DNA of 64,000 bases from NCBI RefSeq assembly GCF_900186465.1, contig NZ_LT891959.1, forward strand, positions 372,001 through 436,000, written 5' to 3'. Below are positions 1 to 7,936 of the stretch, piece by piece. Numbering within the stretch: the stretch's first letter is position 1; each line of letters begins with the position of its first letter. Source of the stretch: Centipeda felix (lineage in GTDB: Bacteria; Bacillota; Negativicutes; Selenomonadales; Selenomonadaceae). The notes under the pieces were generated by a model, which was not told the origin of the DNA, did no database searches, and saw nothing but the letters and a program-made list of their open reading frames with translations. Position numbers and translations under genes: made by a program.

Positions 1-202
1 GCTCCTTCTCCAGACGAGCCTTGAGCATCGGCAGATCCACACCGCAGACCTCAAAGATCGTTGCGAGCAGTCCCTCGGGCTCTTTGGCAAGTGCGAGCAG
101 CACATGTGCCGACGTGATTTCCTGATGATAGCGCATCGCCGCAATCTGCTGTGCCGATTGGAGCGCAGCCAGCGTCCGTGCAGTATATTTATCCTGTTCC
201 AT
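1..202 (-). CDS. clpB: ClpB disaggregase, N-terminal fragment cut by window edge
   Basis: Only the first 67 codons are present; the gene continues past position 1. The visible part begins MEQDKYTARTLAALQSAQ and matches the ClpB/Hsp104 N-terminal repeat domain, with the family phrase ITSAHVLLAL. ClpB is the cytosolic ATP-driven disaggregase that works with DnaK. The start is fixed by a GGAGGG ribosome site just upstream of the ATG. A strong promoter with CtsR-like heptads lies directly upstream, so heat-shock control by CtsR is likely. ClpC shares this N-domain fold, but a clpC is already present at 33.9-36.4 kb and the sequence here differs from it. Confidence 0.88.
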   Translation of the reverse strand, partial: MEQDKYTARTLAALQSAQQIAAMRYHQEITSAHVLLALAKEPEGLLATIFEVCGVDLPMLKARLEKE

Positions 203-239
203 AGGTATCCCTCCACTGTTCTTATTTTATGTGTCTATT

Positions 240-267
240 ATTATAACAGATAAAGTCAAAAAGTCAA
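240..267 (-). promoter_or_regulatory. clpB promoter
   Basis: Reading the minus strand, a -35 TTGACT (262-267) and a -10 TATAAT (240-245) are separated by 16 bp. The -35 is itself part of a GTCAAA heptad, so repressor binding there would block RNA polymerase directly. Confidence 0.75.
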
Positions 268-268
268 A
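254..268 (+). promoter_or_regulatory. CtsR-like operator, heptads 8 bp apart
   Basis: Two perfect AGTCAAA heptads (254-260 and 262-268) are separated by one base. They cover the -35 and spacer of the clpB promoter. The classical CtsR box has the same heptads separated by three bases, so the geometry is unusual. The same spacing recurs at 276-290 and 38605-38619. Confidence 0.6.
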
Positions 269-275
269 TATAAAT

Positions 276-290
276 TTTGATTTTTTGACA
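276..290 (-). promoter_or_regulatory. Second CtsR-like heptad pair upstream of clpB
   Basis: On the minus strand TGTCAAA, one base, then AATCAAA. It has the same 8-bp period as the neighbouring operator, on the opposite strand and just upstream of the -35. Confidence 0.5.
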
Positions 291-298
291 TTTAATGC

Positions 299-324
299 AA
301 AAAAATCTGCCGACGTGCGGCAGA
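299..324 (-). terminator. Terminator after glutamine synthetase
   Basis: On the minus strand TCTGCCG, a five-base loop, CGGCAGA, then seven T. It separates the glutamine synthetase transcript from the clpB promoter. Confidence 0.8.
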
Positions 325-342
325 GTCCATTTTTTAGATGTT

Positions 343-509
343 TAGGGAAGCACTGATAAATTCGGTACGACCATCTTGACGCATCTTTTTCGCCCGCTTT
401 TCGTTAGCAAATCCTCCACATAGCTCTTGCTATGCGTCCGGTTTGCTGCCTCAATCGGACAAAAAATCTACGCCAATCTGGCATACCTCATTTTATCAGC
501 GATTCCCTA
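343..509 (-). repeat. 167-bp TA-flanked palindromic element, copy A
   Basis: The ends are inverted repeats, GGGAAGCACTGATAAA at one side and its near-complement at the other, and each is flanked by TA. The centre is a hairpin CATAGC-TCTT-GCTATG (419-434). The element is exactly as long as copies B to E. The right-hand TA plus the first element base forms the TAG stop of the glutamine synthetase. The layout resembles a MITE of the IS630/Tc1-mariner type, which duplicates TA; no transposase is visible in this window. Confidence 0.85.
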
Positions 510-2399
510 GATCATATTCTTCTTGTAGATGTCGTAGAGGCTCTTCAGTTCCTCCATCTTCGCGTACATCTCGAGCTGCAGCGCCGATGCCGTTGCATCA
601 TCGCCGTCATTCAGTGCCTTGATCAGCAGGGTAAAGAGCGCCTTGTCGTCAATCGTATCCTTTGCGAGGTAGACGCGCAGGTCACGAATTTTGTTCCACA
701 TATAGGCATCCTGATCCGTCACGAAATCGCTCTTGATCTCCGTCATACGGCGAACGATATCGCGGTTCTCCGGAATGATGCGGCTGATCAGCTCGATCTT
801 CCAGCGCAGGAGAGCACCGGTACGGAACGAGTCAATGATGCGCGGCGTCAGCGTTCCGCCCGCCGTGATGACCGCGAGCTTCTTCTCGTTGTGCTCAAAG
901 CCGAGCATGTTCTCCCAGACCGTCGCGGGCGGCTTACCAAAGCGTGCATCGCGCTCCTCCGCCGTATAGTGCTCAAAGACATCCTCCTCGCTCCGATAGG
1001 CGCGGTCTGTCTCGAGGTAGAGCCCCTGCTCACCCGGCTGCTTGGAGAGCTCGGCGAGCAGTTCCTCTGCCGTGCGCCCCTTCGTGTGCAAAACGCCGTC
1101 GAGGATGGCGAGATACGAGGCGGCGAGGACGAAGTACGTATTCGAGTACGGATTCGTCGCACGCAGCTCAAAGCGCGTAGCCAGTGGATTCTTGATATCG
1201 CGGATGAGGCTCACGAGCACCGTGCGGTTACGCGCGGGGATCGCAGGCGTCGCGCCAAAGGACGTAACGATGCAGACCGGCGCCTCAAAGCCCGGCTTCA
1301 GGCGGTTGAATGCGTCATTGGTCGCCGATACGAACGGATTGATGACCTCGTAGTTGCGCAGGAGTCCCATGAGTGCGCCATAGCCGACGGCGCTCATATA
1401 GTGTGCATTCTGGTCGTCTGCTGCAAAGAGGTTGTGGCGTTTGCCGTCCTTCGTGATGGCCGCGAGGCTCAGATGGGTATGCTCGCCATTTCCCGCCAGA
1501 CCGATGAGCGGCTTTGCCTTGAAGTTCACCTCAAGCCCGTAGAGACGGAAGATCTCGCGGACAAAGGTACGGATGAAGAGCTCGTTGTCCGCCGCCTGTA
1601 CCGCATCGTCATATTTCCAGTCGATCTCGATCTGCTCGCAGACATGGGTCATGCGGCCGGTATCGTCGATCTGCGCCTTCACGCCGCCGACCTCTTTATG
1701 CCCCATCTCCATGTGGAACCCATATTTTTCGAGCTGGATCAGGCACTCCTCAAGCGCCGAGCGCACGGCACCGTGCGTCCGCTCCCAATACTGCTCGTTC
1801 ATCACCTGCGACGCCGACATCTCCTCGATCGAGGCATTGTCGTCGAGCGGCGTCTTGACCCAGAACTCAAGCTCCGTCGCGGAGGTGAAAACGATATCCT
1901 CGATGTCCGCACCGTTCAGGCTCGGTGCTGCGGAGATTTCCGGATTCTCATGGAAGAACTTCAGCAGTTCCTTCTTTACATAGACAAGCGTATCCGTGAG
2001 CACCGCGCGGGGATCGACGCGCTTTCCCTCATGCACGACGAAGGACGGGATGCGCAGCGTGCCGATCGGCAGCCCCGTATCCTCATCCGAGCTCTCAGGA
2101 TTATAGTCCACAAACCAATTGACAGAGGGGTCAACAGGGAGATCCACCTTGGCGTTTTCGATCGTTGCAATCTTCGGCAGAACAACCGAGGAGCCGTCCG
2201 TCTGCACGGCCGTACCATTGTAGAAAGCGTCGATATCGTCGAGAAAAATCTGTACCGGAATCTTCTCATCCGTATCATTTCCCGCCATATCAATGCCGAC
2301 GAGTGAGACGAATCGCACCTCGGGATGTGCTTTCATTTGGGCGACAATTTCCTCACGCGGCGTATGGGCAGGAATTTTGTAGAGAAGTTCATTCATCAT
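507..2399 (-). CDS. Long-form glutamine synthetase
   Basis: Predicted ATP-dependent ligation of ammonia to glutamate in the cytosol. The glutamine synthetase catalytic fold is recognised from ATELEFWVKT (metal-ligand Glu region), HKEVGGVKAQID, the AGNGEHTHLSL loop with its catalytic His, and NPYSNTYFVLAASYLAILDG. At about 630 residues it is much longer than GlnA type I (about 450). It carries a C-terminal extension of more than 100 residues rich in helix-forming residues, as in long clostridial/Negativicutes forms, so no glnA symbol is assigned. Two ATGs in tandem (2399, 2396) follow AAGGATGG; an in-frame ATG at 2408 is an alternative. The stop codon is shared with repeat element A. It has its own promoter at 2467-2496. 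Confidence 0.85.
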   Translation of the reverse strand: MMNELLYKIPAHTPREEIVAQMKAHPEVRFVSLVGIDMAGNDTDEKIPVQIFLDDIDAFYNGTAVQTDGSSVVLPKIATIENAKVDLPVDPSVNWFVDYNPESSDEDTGLPIGTLRIPSFVVHEGKRVDPRAVLTDTLVYVKKELLKFFHENPEISAAPSLNGADIEDIVFTSATELEFWVKTPLDDNASIEEMSASQVMNEQYWERTHGAVRSALEECLIQLEKYGFHMEMGHKEVGGVKAQIDDTGRMTHVCEQIEIDWKYDDAVQAADNELFIRTFVREIFRLYGLEVNFKAKPLIGLAGNGEHTHLSLAAITKDGKRHNLFAADDQNAHYMSAVGYGALMGLLRNYEVINPFVSATNDAFNRLKPGFEAPVCIVTSFGATPAIPARNRTVLVSLIRDIKNPLATRFELRATNPYSNTYFVLAASYLAILDGVLHTKGRTAEELLAELSKQPGEQGLYLETDRAYRSEEDVFEHYTAEERDARFGKPPATVWENMLGFEHNEKKLAVITAGGTLTPRIIDSFRTGALLRWKIELISRIIPENRDIVRRMTEIKSDFVTDQDAYMWNKIRDLRVYLAKDTIDDKALFTLLIKALNDGDDATASALQLEMYAKMEELKSLYDIYKKNMI

Positions 2400-2466
2400 G
2401 CATACCATCCTTTTCCTAGAAGATATCGAAGGGGTTCTCCCGTCCACGCAGTAAAACCACGCGCCC

Positions 2467-2496
2467 ATCTTACCATTTTTCAGCGTGGATTGTAAA
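2467..2496 (-). promoter_or_regulatory. Glutamine synthetase promoter
   Basis: Minus strand TTTACA (2491-2496), an 18-bp spacer, then TAAGAT (2467-2472). It lies about 70 bases upstream of the chosen start. Confidence 0.55.
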
Positions 2497-2542
2497 GCGA
2501 TTGAGAAATGTATTCACACGATTAATAATTCCCTAATACCGT

Positions 2543-3289
2543 CTACTGTCGATTCCACGCACACAGCCGACGCTCTGCCAGATCGAGCAGGATGAAGAGC
2601 AGCAGTCCGATTGCACTCAGCACGACGATGCCGGCGTACATATCGAGGTAGTTCACGCGCAGCCACGCGTCCATGATGTAGTAGCCGATGCCGTACTGTG
2701 TGCCGAATGTCTCCGTAAAGAAGAGGACGGAGATCGCCGTTGCCATCGCCACGCGCACAGCCGTGATGAACTTCGGCAGCGAGGCAGGCACGATGATGTG
2801 GCGCACCATCTGTCCGAATGACGCGCCGAGCACGCGCAGCGGGAAATACGTGGCCGGCGGAATCGCGGCAACGGCATCGCGCACCGTGACGATCACCTGA
2901 AAGACGATGATGAGAAAGACCAGCAGCAGCTTGCTCGTCTCCCCGACGCCAAAGAGCAGCATGACGACGGGCAGGAGTGCGATCTTCGGGATGGGGTAGG
3001 TCAGATAGAGGATCGGGGCAAGGAGATGATTGACGCGCCGAAAATAGCCCATCAGAACGCCAAGCGGATAGCCGACGGCAACGGCGGCAAGCACGCCCAC
3101 AGCAATCCGCATCAGGCTGTACGCCGCGTGAATGGCAATCGTCCCTGTGAATGTCGCTGTCAATCGGAAAAACACCTGCACGGGCGATGGGATCACCGGC
3201 TTTTGAAAGAGCTCCGCCGCGCCCGCCCAAAGGAGAATACAGGCGAGCATCCCGGCGGCGATCATCCGCAGTGAGAGTTTCTCCATCAT
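2543..3289 (-). CDS. ABC transporter permease, NitT/TauT (SsuC) type
   Basis: A 248-residue integral membrane protein with about six hydrophobic segments. The BPD-type permease EAA loop is visible as the stretch around LRVLGASFGQMVRHIIVPASLPKF. This family imports small molecules such as sulfonates, taurine, nitrate or pyrimidine precursors, together with an ATPase and a periplasmic binding protein. The start overlaps the stop of the ATPase gene by four bases (ATGA), so the two are translationally coupled. No substrate-binding protein is encoded nearby, so the substrate cannot be assigned. Confidence 0.85.
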   Translation of the reverse strand: MMEKLSLRMIAAGMLACILLWAGAAELFQKPVIPSPVQVFFRLTATFTGTIAIHAAYSLMRIAVGVLAAVAVGYPLGVLMGYFRRVNHLLAPILYLTYPIPKIALLPVVMLLFGVGETSKLLLVFLIIVFQVIVTVRDAVAAIPPATYFPLRVLGASFGQMVRHIIVPASLPKFITAVRVAMATAISVLFFTETFGTQYGIGYYIMDAWLRVNYLDMYAGIVVLSAIGLLLFILLDLAERRLCAWNRQ

Positions 3290-4035
3290 GCCCCCTCCCC
3301 CGCAATCTTTTCGCGCAGTGTCTGCCCCATGGCGGAGAACGCCGGAGATCCGCGGCGCGCGGTATCGCCGACAAACGCGTTGTCGATCACTTGGACGATG
3401 CGGCCGGGTTTTCCGCGCATGACGGCAATCCGGTCGGCCAGCATCAGTGCTTCCTCCACGTAATGCGTCACGAGCAGGGTTGTCACCGCATACTTCCTGC
3501 GGAGGGAGAGGAACACCTCCTGCATCGCCTCGCGCGTAATCGCGTCGAGCGCGGAGAATGGCTCATCCATCAGGAGCAGGTCGGGGGCGAGAAAGAATAC
3601 GCGCGCCAGTCCGACGCGCTGCTGCTGTCCACCCGACAGCTCATGTGGATAGCGCGTCAGCAAGTCTTTAAGGCCCAGCTCATCGACCAATGCGTCCAGC
3701 CGCTCCGCATCTTCATCGCGGCGAATGCCCTTGATCTCTGCCGCAAGCAGGATATTCTCGCGCACGGTTTTCCATGCAAGGAGCCCATAGTTCTGTGGGA
3801 GAAATCCGATCCGCAGGGCACGCGGATCAAGGGGTGCACCGCCGCAGGTCACCTGCCCCGATGTCGGATGAAGAAGTCCTGCCCCAACGCGCAGGAGCGT
3901 CGACTTGCCGCAGCCCGATGCCCCGATCAGTGCGAGCACCGTGCTGCGCTCCAGCTGTACGGACACATCCGCGAGCGCATGGACCTTATCGTCTCCGCAC
4001 CCGTAGTCCACAGAGACATCCTTAAAACAGAGCAC
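3286..4035 (-). CDS. ABC transporter ATPase, NitT/TauT (SsuB) type
   Basis: The cytosolic ATPase partner of the permease just downstream. Walker A GASGCGKST, the Q-loop in GFLPQNYGLL, the signature LSGGQQQR, Walker B LLLMDEP and the switch His in LVTHYVEEA are all intact. The preferred start is GTG at 4035, seven bases after GGAGG; the ATG overlapping the same ribosome site is in another frame, and upstream in-frame codons lack a site. About 249 residues, normal for SsuB/TauB. It follows rfbB by 63 bases on the same strand. Confidence 0.87.
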   Translation of the reverse strand: MLCFKDVSVDYGCGDDKVHALADVSVQLERSTVLALIGASGCGKSTLLRVGAGLLHPTSGQVTCGGAPLDPRALRIGFLPQNYGLLAWKTVRENILLAAEIKGIRRDEDAERLDALVDELGLKDLLTRYPHELSGGQQQRVGLARVFFLAPDLLLMDEPFSALDAITREAMQEVFLSLRRKYAVTTLLVTHYVEEALMLADRIAVMRGKPGRIVQVIDNAFVGDTARRGSPAFSAMGQTLREKIAGEGA

Positions 4036-4098
4036 GCATTTTCCTCCTATGCACGCCGTGCATGACACCTGCATCCACACAGAGGAGCTGCCACTGCG

Positions 4099-5106
4099 TC
4101 ATGCCTCGGCATTACGTTTCTCATAGACACCGCTGAGGATGTCCTCCCACCACGACGTATGGTCACGATACCACGCAACAACCGCCTCAATGCCGTCATC
4201 GAACTTCGTCTGCGGCTGCCAGCCGAGTTCCCGTCCGATCTTGGTCGGATCGATGGCATAGCGGCGATCGTGCCCCTTGCGATCCGTGACGTAGGAGATC
4301 TGTTCCTCTCCCCTGCCCAGAACGCGCAGGATCGTACGGACGACATCGATATTGGAGCGCTCATTGTGCCCGCCAACGTTATAGACAGAGCCTTCCGCCC
4401 CACGGCGCACAATCGCATCAATGGCACTGCAGTGATCGTCCACATGCAGCCAGTCACGGACGTTCTTTCCATCGCCGTAGACAGGGAGCTGTTCCCCCTT
4501 CATGGCGCGGATGACCATGAGCGGAATCAATTTTTCGGGGAACTGGAACGCACCGTAGTTATTGGAGCAGCGCGAGATCGTCACGGGAACGCCATAGGTA
4601 CGCGCATACGCCTGCACGAGCAGATCAGCCGACGCCTTGGAGGAGGAGTAGGGACTGGACGTGTGCAGCGGCGTCTCCTCTGTAAAGAGGAGATCGGGAC
4701 GATCCAGCGGAAGATCGCCATATACCTCGTCCGTCGATACCTGATGATAGCGTTTGATGCCATATTTGCGGCATGCGTCGAGCAGGATGCTCGTGCCGAT
4801 GATATTCGTCTGAAGGAAAATCTCGGGCGTCTCAATCGAGCGATCCACATGTGATTCCGCCGCGAAGTTCACGACCACATCGGGCTTCTCGCGCGCAAAG
4901 AGTGCATAGACCGCCGCGCGGTCGGCAATGTCGCCGCGCACAAAGGTGAACTGCGAGGACTTCCTTGCCTCGGCAAGAGTCGCAATATTCCCCGCATAGG
5001 TCAGAGCGTCATAGCAGACGATCTGATCCTCTGGATGCTCACGCAGTTCATAGTAGACAAAATTGGCGCCGATAAATCCTGCGCCGCCCGTAACGATCAT
5101 CTTCAT
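4099..5106 (-). CDS. rfbB: dTDP-glucose 4,6-dehydratase
   Basis: Converts dTDP-glucose to dTDP-4-keto-6-deoxyglucose, the second step toward dTDP-rhamnose and related envelope sugars. It is a short-chain dehydrogenase fold with an N-terminal NAD site TGGAGFIGANF. The catalytic Thr/Asp/Glu lie in STDEVYGD, the YxxxK pair in SPYSSSKASAD, and the family phrase RCSNNYGAFQFPEKLIP is present. 335 residues is full length. The start follows GGAGG by eight bases. The usual partners rfbA, rfbC and rfbD are not in this window, so it is an isolated copy next to an ABC transporter. Confidence 0.92.
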   Translation of the reverse strand: MKMIVTGGAGFIGANFVYYELREHPEDQIVCYDALTYAGNIATLAEARKSSQFTFVRGDIADRAAVYALFAREKPDVVVNFAAESHVDRSIETPEIFLQTNIIGTSILLDACRKYGIKRYHQVSTDEVYGDLPLDRPDLLFTEETPLHTSSPYSSSKASADLLVQAYARTYGVPVTISRCSNNYGAFQFPEKLIPLMVIRAMKGEQLPVYGDGKNVRDWLHVDDHCSAIDAIVRRGAEGSVYNVGGHNERSNIDVVRTILRVLGRGEEQISYVTDRKGHDRRYAIDPTKIGRELGWQPQTKFDDGIEAVVAWYRDHTSWWEDILSGVYEKRNAEA

Positions 5107-5176
5107 GGCTGATTCCTCCGCATCGTTCTATATCCTCTTTTATTTTCGACGCGCCTCACGTTTTCCCTTTTTCTGA

Positions 5177-5206
5177 TTTACAAGAAGCAAACACATGTGC
5201 TATGAT
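5177..5206 (+). promoter_or_regulatory. Promoter of the Y-family polymerase gene
   Basis: TTTACA (5177-5182), 18 bp, TATGAT (5201-5206). An 8-bp palindrome CACATGTG sits in the spacer next to the -10. No canonical Firmicutes LexA box (CGAAC-N4-GTTCG) is visible. Confidence 0.6.
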
Positions 5207-5227
5207 AGAACTAAGGAGGGATACCGC

Positions 5228-6745
5228 ATGACGAACCGCACCTACATCGCAATCGATCTAAAATCCTTCTATGCCTCGGTGGAATGCATCGAGCGCGGTC
5301 TGAATCCGCTGACGACGCATCTCGTCGTCGCAGATGAAAGCCGCACGACGAAAACGATCTGCCTTGCCGTATCCCCTGCGCTCAAAATGCACGGCATCGG
5401 CGGACGCCCGCGCCTCTTTGAGGTCGTCCGCGCCGTGCGGGACGCAAACGCCAAGCGGAAATACCGTGCGCCGCAGCACAGGCTCACGGGTGAGACAACG
5501 GATGCGACAGAGCTCGCCGCATCTCCGCACCTCGGCATCGCCTACCACATCGCCCCGCCGCGCATGGCACTCTACGTCGCATACAGCGTGCGCGTCTATG
5601 AGGTCTATCTGCGGCATATCGCGCCGGCGGACATCCACATCTACTCCATCGACGAGGTGTTCATCGACGCGACGAGCTATCTGGACACCCTGCATATCTC
5701 CGCACACGACTTTGCCCTGCGCCTCATCCGCGAGGTACTGCAGGAGACCGGTGTTACCGCGACCGCCGGCATCGGGACGAATCTCTACCTAGCAAAGATC
5801 GCCATGGACATCGTCGCCAAGCGCATGAAACCCGATGCGGACGGGGTACGTGTGGCACAGCTGGATGAACTGAGCTATCGGCAGGCGCTCTGGGCGCATC
5901 GCCCGCTCACGGACTTCTGGCGCATCGGCAGGGGCTACGCTGCAAAGCTCGAGGCAAACGGCCTCTATACCATGGGCGATATTGCACGCTGTTCCCTCGG
6001 CAAGGCGTCTGAGCACTATAACGAGGATCTGCTCTATCGTCTCTTTGGGGTACAGGCAGAGCTACTCATCGACCACGCTTGGGGTATCGAGACGACGCGC
6101 ATGGAGGACATCAAGCACTATCGCCCCAAGTCGCGCAGCATCCACCACGGACAGGTGCTGCAAATGCCATACGCCACTGACAAGGCGCGTCTCGTCGTGT
6201 GGGAGATGACGGATGCGCTCGCGCACGATCTCGCCGTAAAGCACCTCACCTGTGACCGCATTGAGCTGACCATCGGCTACGATGTGGAGTCCCTCACCCG
6301 CCCGGAGATCCGTTCTCTCTACCACGGCCGTATTCGGACAGATCGATACGGCCGCAGTGTCCCGTGGCCGTCACATGGGCACTGCACCGTGGAGCGCGGT
6401 GCGCCGCCGCGTGCATTGATGAACGCATTGACCCATCTCTACGATACGATTGTGAACCCGCATTTGCTCATCCGACGCATCACGATTTCTGCGCAGCACC
6501 TTCGGACGCTTGAGCAGCACAGTACTGATGCGGAGCAGCTGGATCTATTCTCTGCCGACGAGGCCGCAGGCACTGTGTTGACGGCGAAGGAGCGTCGTGC
6601 ACAGGAAAAGGAAAAGGCACTTCATGCCGCCGTTGTTGCCATCAAGCAGGCCTATGGGAAGAATGCCATCCTGCGCGGGGCAAACTTTATCGACGGGGCA
6701 ACCATGCATCAGCGCAACGGGCAGATCGGCGGACACAAAGCATAG
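5228..6745 (+). CDS. Y-family DNA polymerase (UmuC/UvrX-like)
   Basis: A translesion DNA polymerase of about 505 residues. The catalytic acidic residues are in AIDLKSFYASVE near the N-terminus and YSIDEVFID near residue 145. A helix-hairpin-helix region follows (GIGTNLYLAKIAMD), then the little-finger domain. Near residue 450 a textbook sliding-clamp binding motif QLDLF is present, followed by a basic tail. The ATG at 5228 follows AAGGAGGG; upstream in-frame codons have no ribosome site. It is transcribed with the YolD-like gene 30 bases downstream, the usual Firmicutes pairing for damage-induced polymerases of this type. Confidence 0.9.
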   Translation: MTNRTYIAIDLKSFYASVECIERGLNPLTTHLVVADESRTTKTICLAVSPALKMHGIGGRPRLFEVVRAVRDANAKRKYRAPQHRLTGETTDATELAASPHLGIAYHIAPPRMALYVAYSVRVYEVYLRHIAPADIHIYSIDEVFIDATSYLDTLHISAHDFALRLIREVLQETGVTATAGIGTNLYLAKIAMDIVAKRMKPDADGVRVAQLDELSYRQALWAHRPLTDFWRIGRGYAAKLEANGLYTMGDIARCSLGKASEHYNEDLLYRLFGVQAELLIDHAWGIETTRMEDIKHYRPKSRSIHHGQVLQMPYATDKARLVVWEMTDALAHDLAVKHLTCDRIELTIGYDVESLTRPEIRSLYHGRIRTDRYGRSVPWPSHGHCTVERGAPPRALMNALTHLYDTIVNPHLLIRRITISAQHLRTLEQHSTDAEQLDLFSADEAAGTVLTAKERRAQEKEKALHAAVVAIKQAYGKNAILRGANFIDGATMHQRNGQIGGHKA

Positions 6746-6774
6746 CGTACGCACGGATAAAAGGAGGCACGACC

Positions 6775-6984
6775 ATGCAGCGAAATATCCATGACTACGA
6801 TGACATCATCCATCTTGCGCGGCCGATCTCCCGCACCCATCCGCCCATGTCACGGCACGACCGTGCGGGGCAGTTCGCCCCATTTGCGGCGCTCAATACC
6901 CTCCATGCCGCCACCGCGCGCGCAGAGCTGCGTCATGCGGCACAGTATGAGGAGTATGAGAAATACGATGAACCGCCTGCGTAA
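6775..6984 (+). CDS. YolD-like small protein
   Basis: A 69-residue protein directly after the polymerase. The segment SRHDRAGQFAPFAALNTLHAA matches the conserved core of YolD-like proteins, which accompany UvrX/UmuC-type polymerases in Firmicutes. Its exact role is not established; a UmuD-like accessory role has been suggested for the family. It has a good AAGGAGG ribosome site. The stop codon TAA lies in the loop of a small hairpin GCCTGC-GTAA-GCAGGC (6976-6991), and a terminator follows. Confidence 0.75.
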   Translation: MQRNIHDYDDIIHLARPISRTHPPMSRHDRAGQFAPFAALNTLHAATARAELRHAAQYEEYEKYDEPPA

Positions 6985-7001
6985 GCAGGCAAATTTGACA
7001 A

Positions 7002-7049
7002 TGGGCTGTTGCACGAAGCTGAAAACTTCGTACAACAGCCCATTCTTTG
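7002..7049 (+). terminator. Terminator of the polymerase-YolD transcript (CTGTTGCACGAAG hairpin)
   Basis: A 17-base near-perfect stem TGGGCTGTTGCACGAAG / CTTCGTACAACAGCCCA with a 7-base loop, followed by TTCTTT. The same stem sequence recurs at 33781-33821 and, diverged, at 11467-11502. Confidence 0.7.
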
Positions 7050-7148
7050 TGCCCCTTCCCCGTGATAACGGGGAAGGCTTTTGGGAATAACAGCATATAG
7101 CTTCCCCCGCACTTTGAGGGAGTGGCGAGCATAGCGAGCCGATGGGGG
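7002..7148 (+). repeat. Mosaic hairpin repeat, family 2, copy 1
   Basis: Blocks in order: the CTGTTGCACGAAG stem-loop; GTGCCCCTTCC; the palindrome CCCCGTGATAACGGGG; GGGAATAACAGCATATAGCTTCC; and GTGGCGAGCATAGCGAGC. The blocks recur in the same order on the minus strand at 33541-33821, where extra sequence is present. No gene is seen between 6985 and 7184. Confidence 0.7.
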
Positions 7149-7184
7149 CGTGCAGCCGCTCTTCTTTGCCTTATTGGTACGATC

Positions 7185-7871
7185 TCATTCGTCTGCCAGC
7201 TCCGCGAGTGTCTTCCCGCCGTAGAGCCCCGTCCAATCGTCGGAGAATGCCTGCACCGCATCTGCAACGACCTGCTTGACAAAGATGCCGCGCAGAACAT
7301 CAGGCGCCACGGTGACGGAATGCGCACCTGCGAGAATTGCACGATCGATCTGGGCGGGCTGCTTGAAGCTCGCCGCAAGAATCTCTGTCTCATAGCCGTA
7401 GTGGGCAATAATGCCGGCAATATTCCCGATCACAGACGCTGCATCGACGCCAAGCGCCTCCATGCGGTTATAGTACGGGGCAATGCAGTCCGCGCCAGCC
7501 TCCAGAGCCATGAATGCCTGATCCATCCCGTAGACGGCCGTCGCCGTCACGTTTGCCCCCTGACGGCGAAGGGCTTTGATGACCTTGACCCCTTCAAAGT
7601 CGACGGGAACCTTGATGAATACCTTCTCATCAACATGGCGAAACACCGCCTCTGCGTCGCGCATCATCCCGTCATAGTCCGTCGCCGTCACTTGAATATG
7701 CAGGGGGCGAAGCTTTCCGATGATGGAGCGAATCTCACGCATGTGGGCAAAGAACGGGACACTCCCCTCCTTCTTGACGATGCTCGGGTTGCTGGTTACA
7801 CCGGCGATCGGCAGATATTCCGAAAGCGCACGAATCTCATCGAGATTTGCCGAATCAATCAGATACTTCAT
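7185..7871 (-). CDS. Transaldolase-like fructose-6-phosphate aldolase
   Basis: A 228-residue short transaldolase of the FSA/MipB/TalC group. These TIM-barrel enzymes cleave or form fructose-6-phosphate, or act as a small transaldolase. Family phrases are MKYLIDSANLDEIR at the N-terminus, GVTSNPSIV, and the Schiff-base lysine in VFIKVPVDFEG. The chosen ATG at 7871 starts MKYLIDS and follows AAGGGAG; upstream in-frame codons add nonconserved residues. It lies 65 bases downstream of trpA with a weak hairpin between. Sequence alone does not separate aldolase from transaldolase activity. Confidence 0.85.
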   Translation of the reverse strand: MKYLIDSANLDEIRALSEYLPIAGVTSNPSIVKKEGSVPFFAHMREIRSIIGKLRPLHIQVTATDYDGMMRDAEAVFRHVDEKVFIKVPVDFEGVKVIKALRRQGANVTATAVYGMDQAFMALEAGADCIAPYYNRMEALGVDAASVIGNIAGIIAHYGYETEILAASFKQPAQIDRAILAGAHSVTVAPDVLRGIFVKQVVADAVQAFSDDWTGLYGGKTLAELADE

Positions 7872-7896
7872 GGTATAGGATCTCCCTTCACATGGC

Positions 7897-7924
7897 AAAG
7901 CCCACCGACTTCACAGCGGTGGGC
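7897..7924 (-). terminator. Weak terminator-like hairpin after trpA
   Basis: Minus strand GCCCACCG, 9-base loop, CGGTGGGC, then TTTGCC. The stem is strong but the T-tract is short, so read-through into the aldolase gene is plausible. Confidence 0.5.
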
Positions 7925-7936
7925 AATATTGTTCCC

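Noticed and set aside
432-2306. A 624-codon open frame on the plus strand opposite the glutamine synthetase gene
   Set aside because: It is the antisense shadow of a clear enzyme in G+C-rich DNA. The predicted protein is Arg/Leu-rich with no recognisable domain and no ribosome site.
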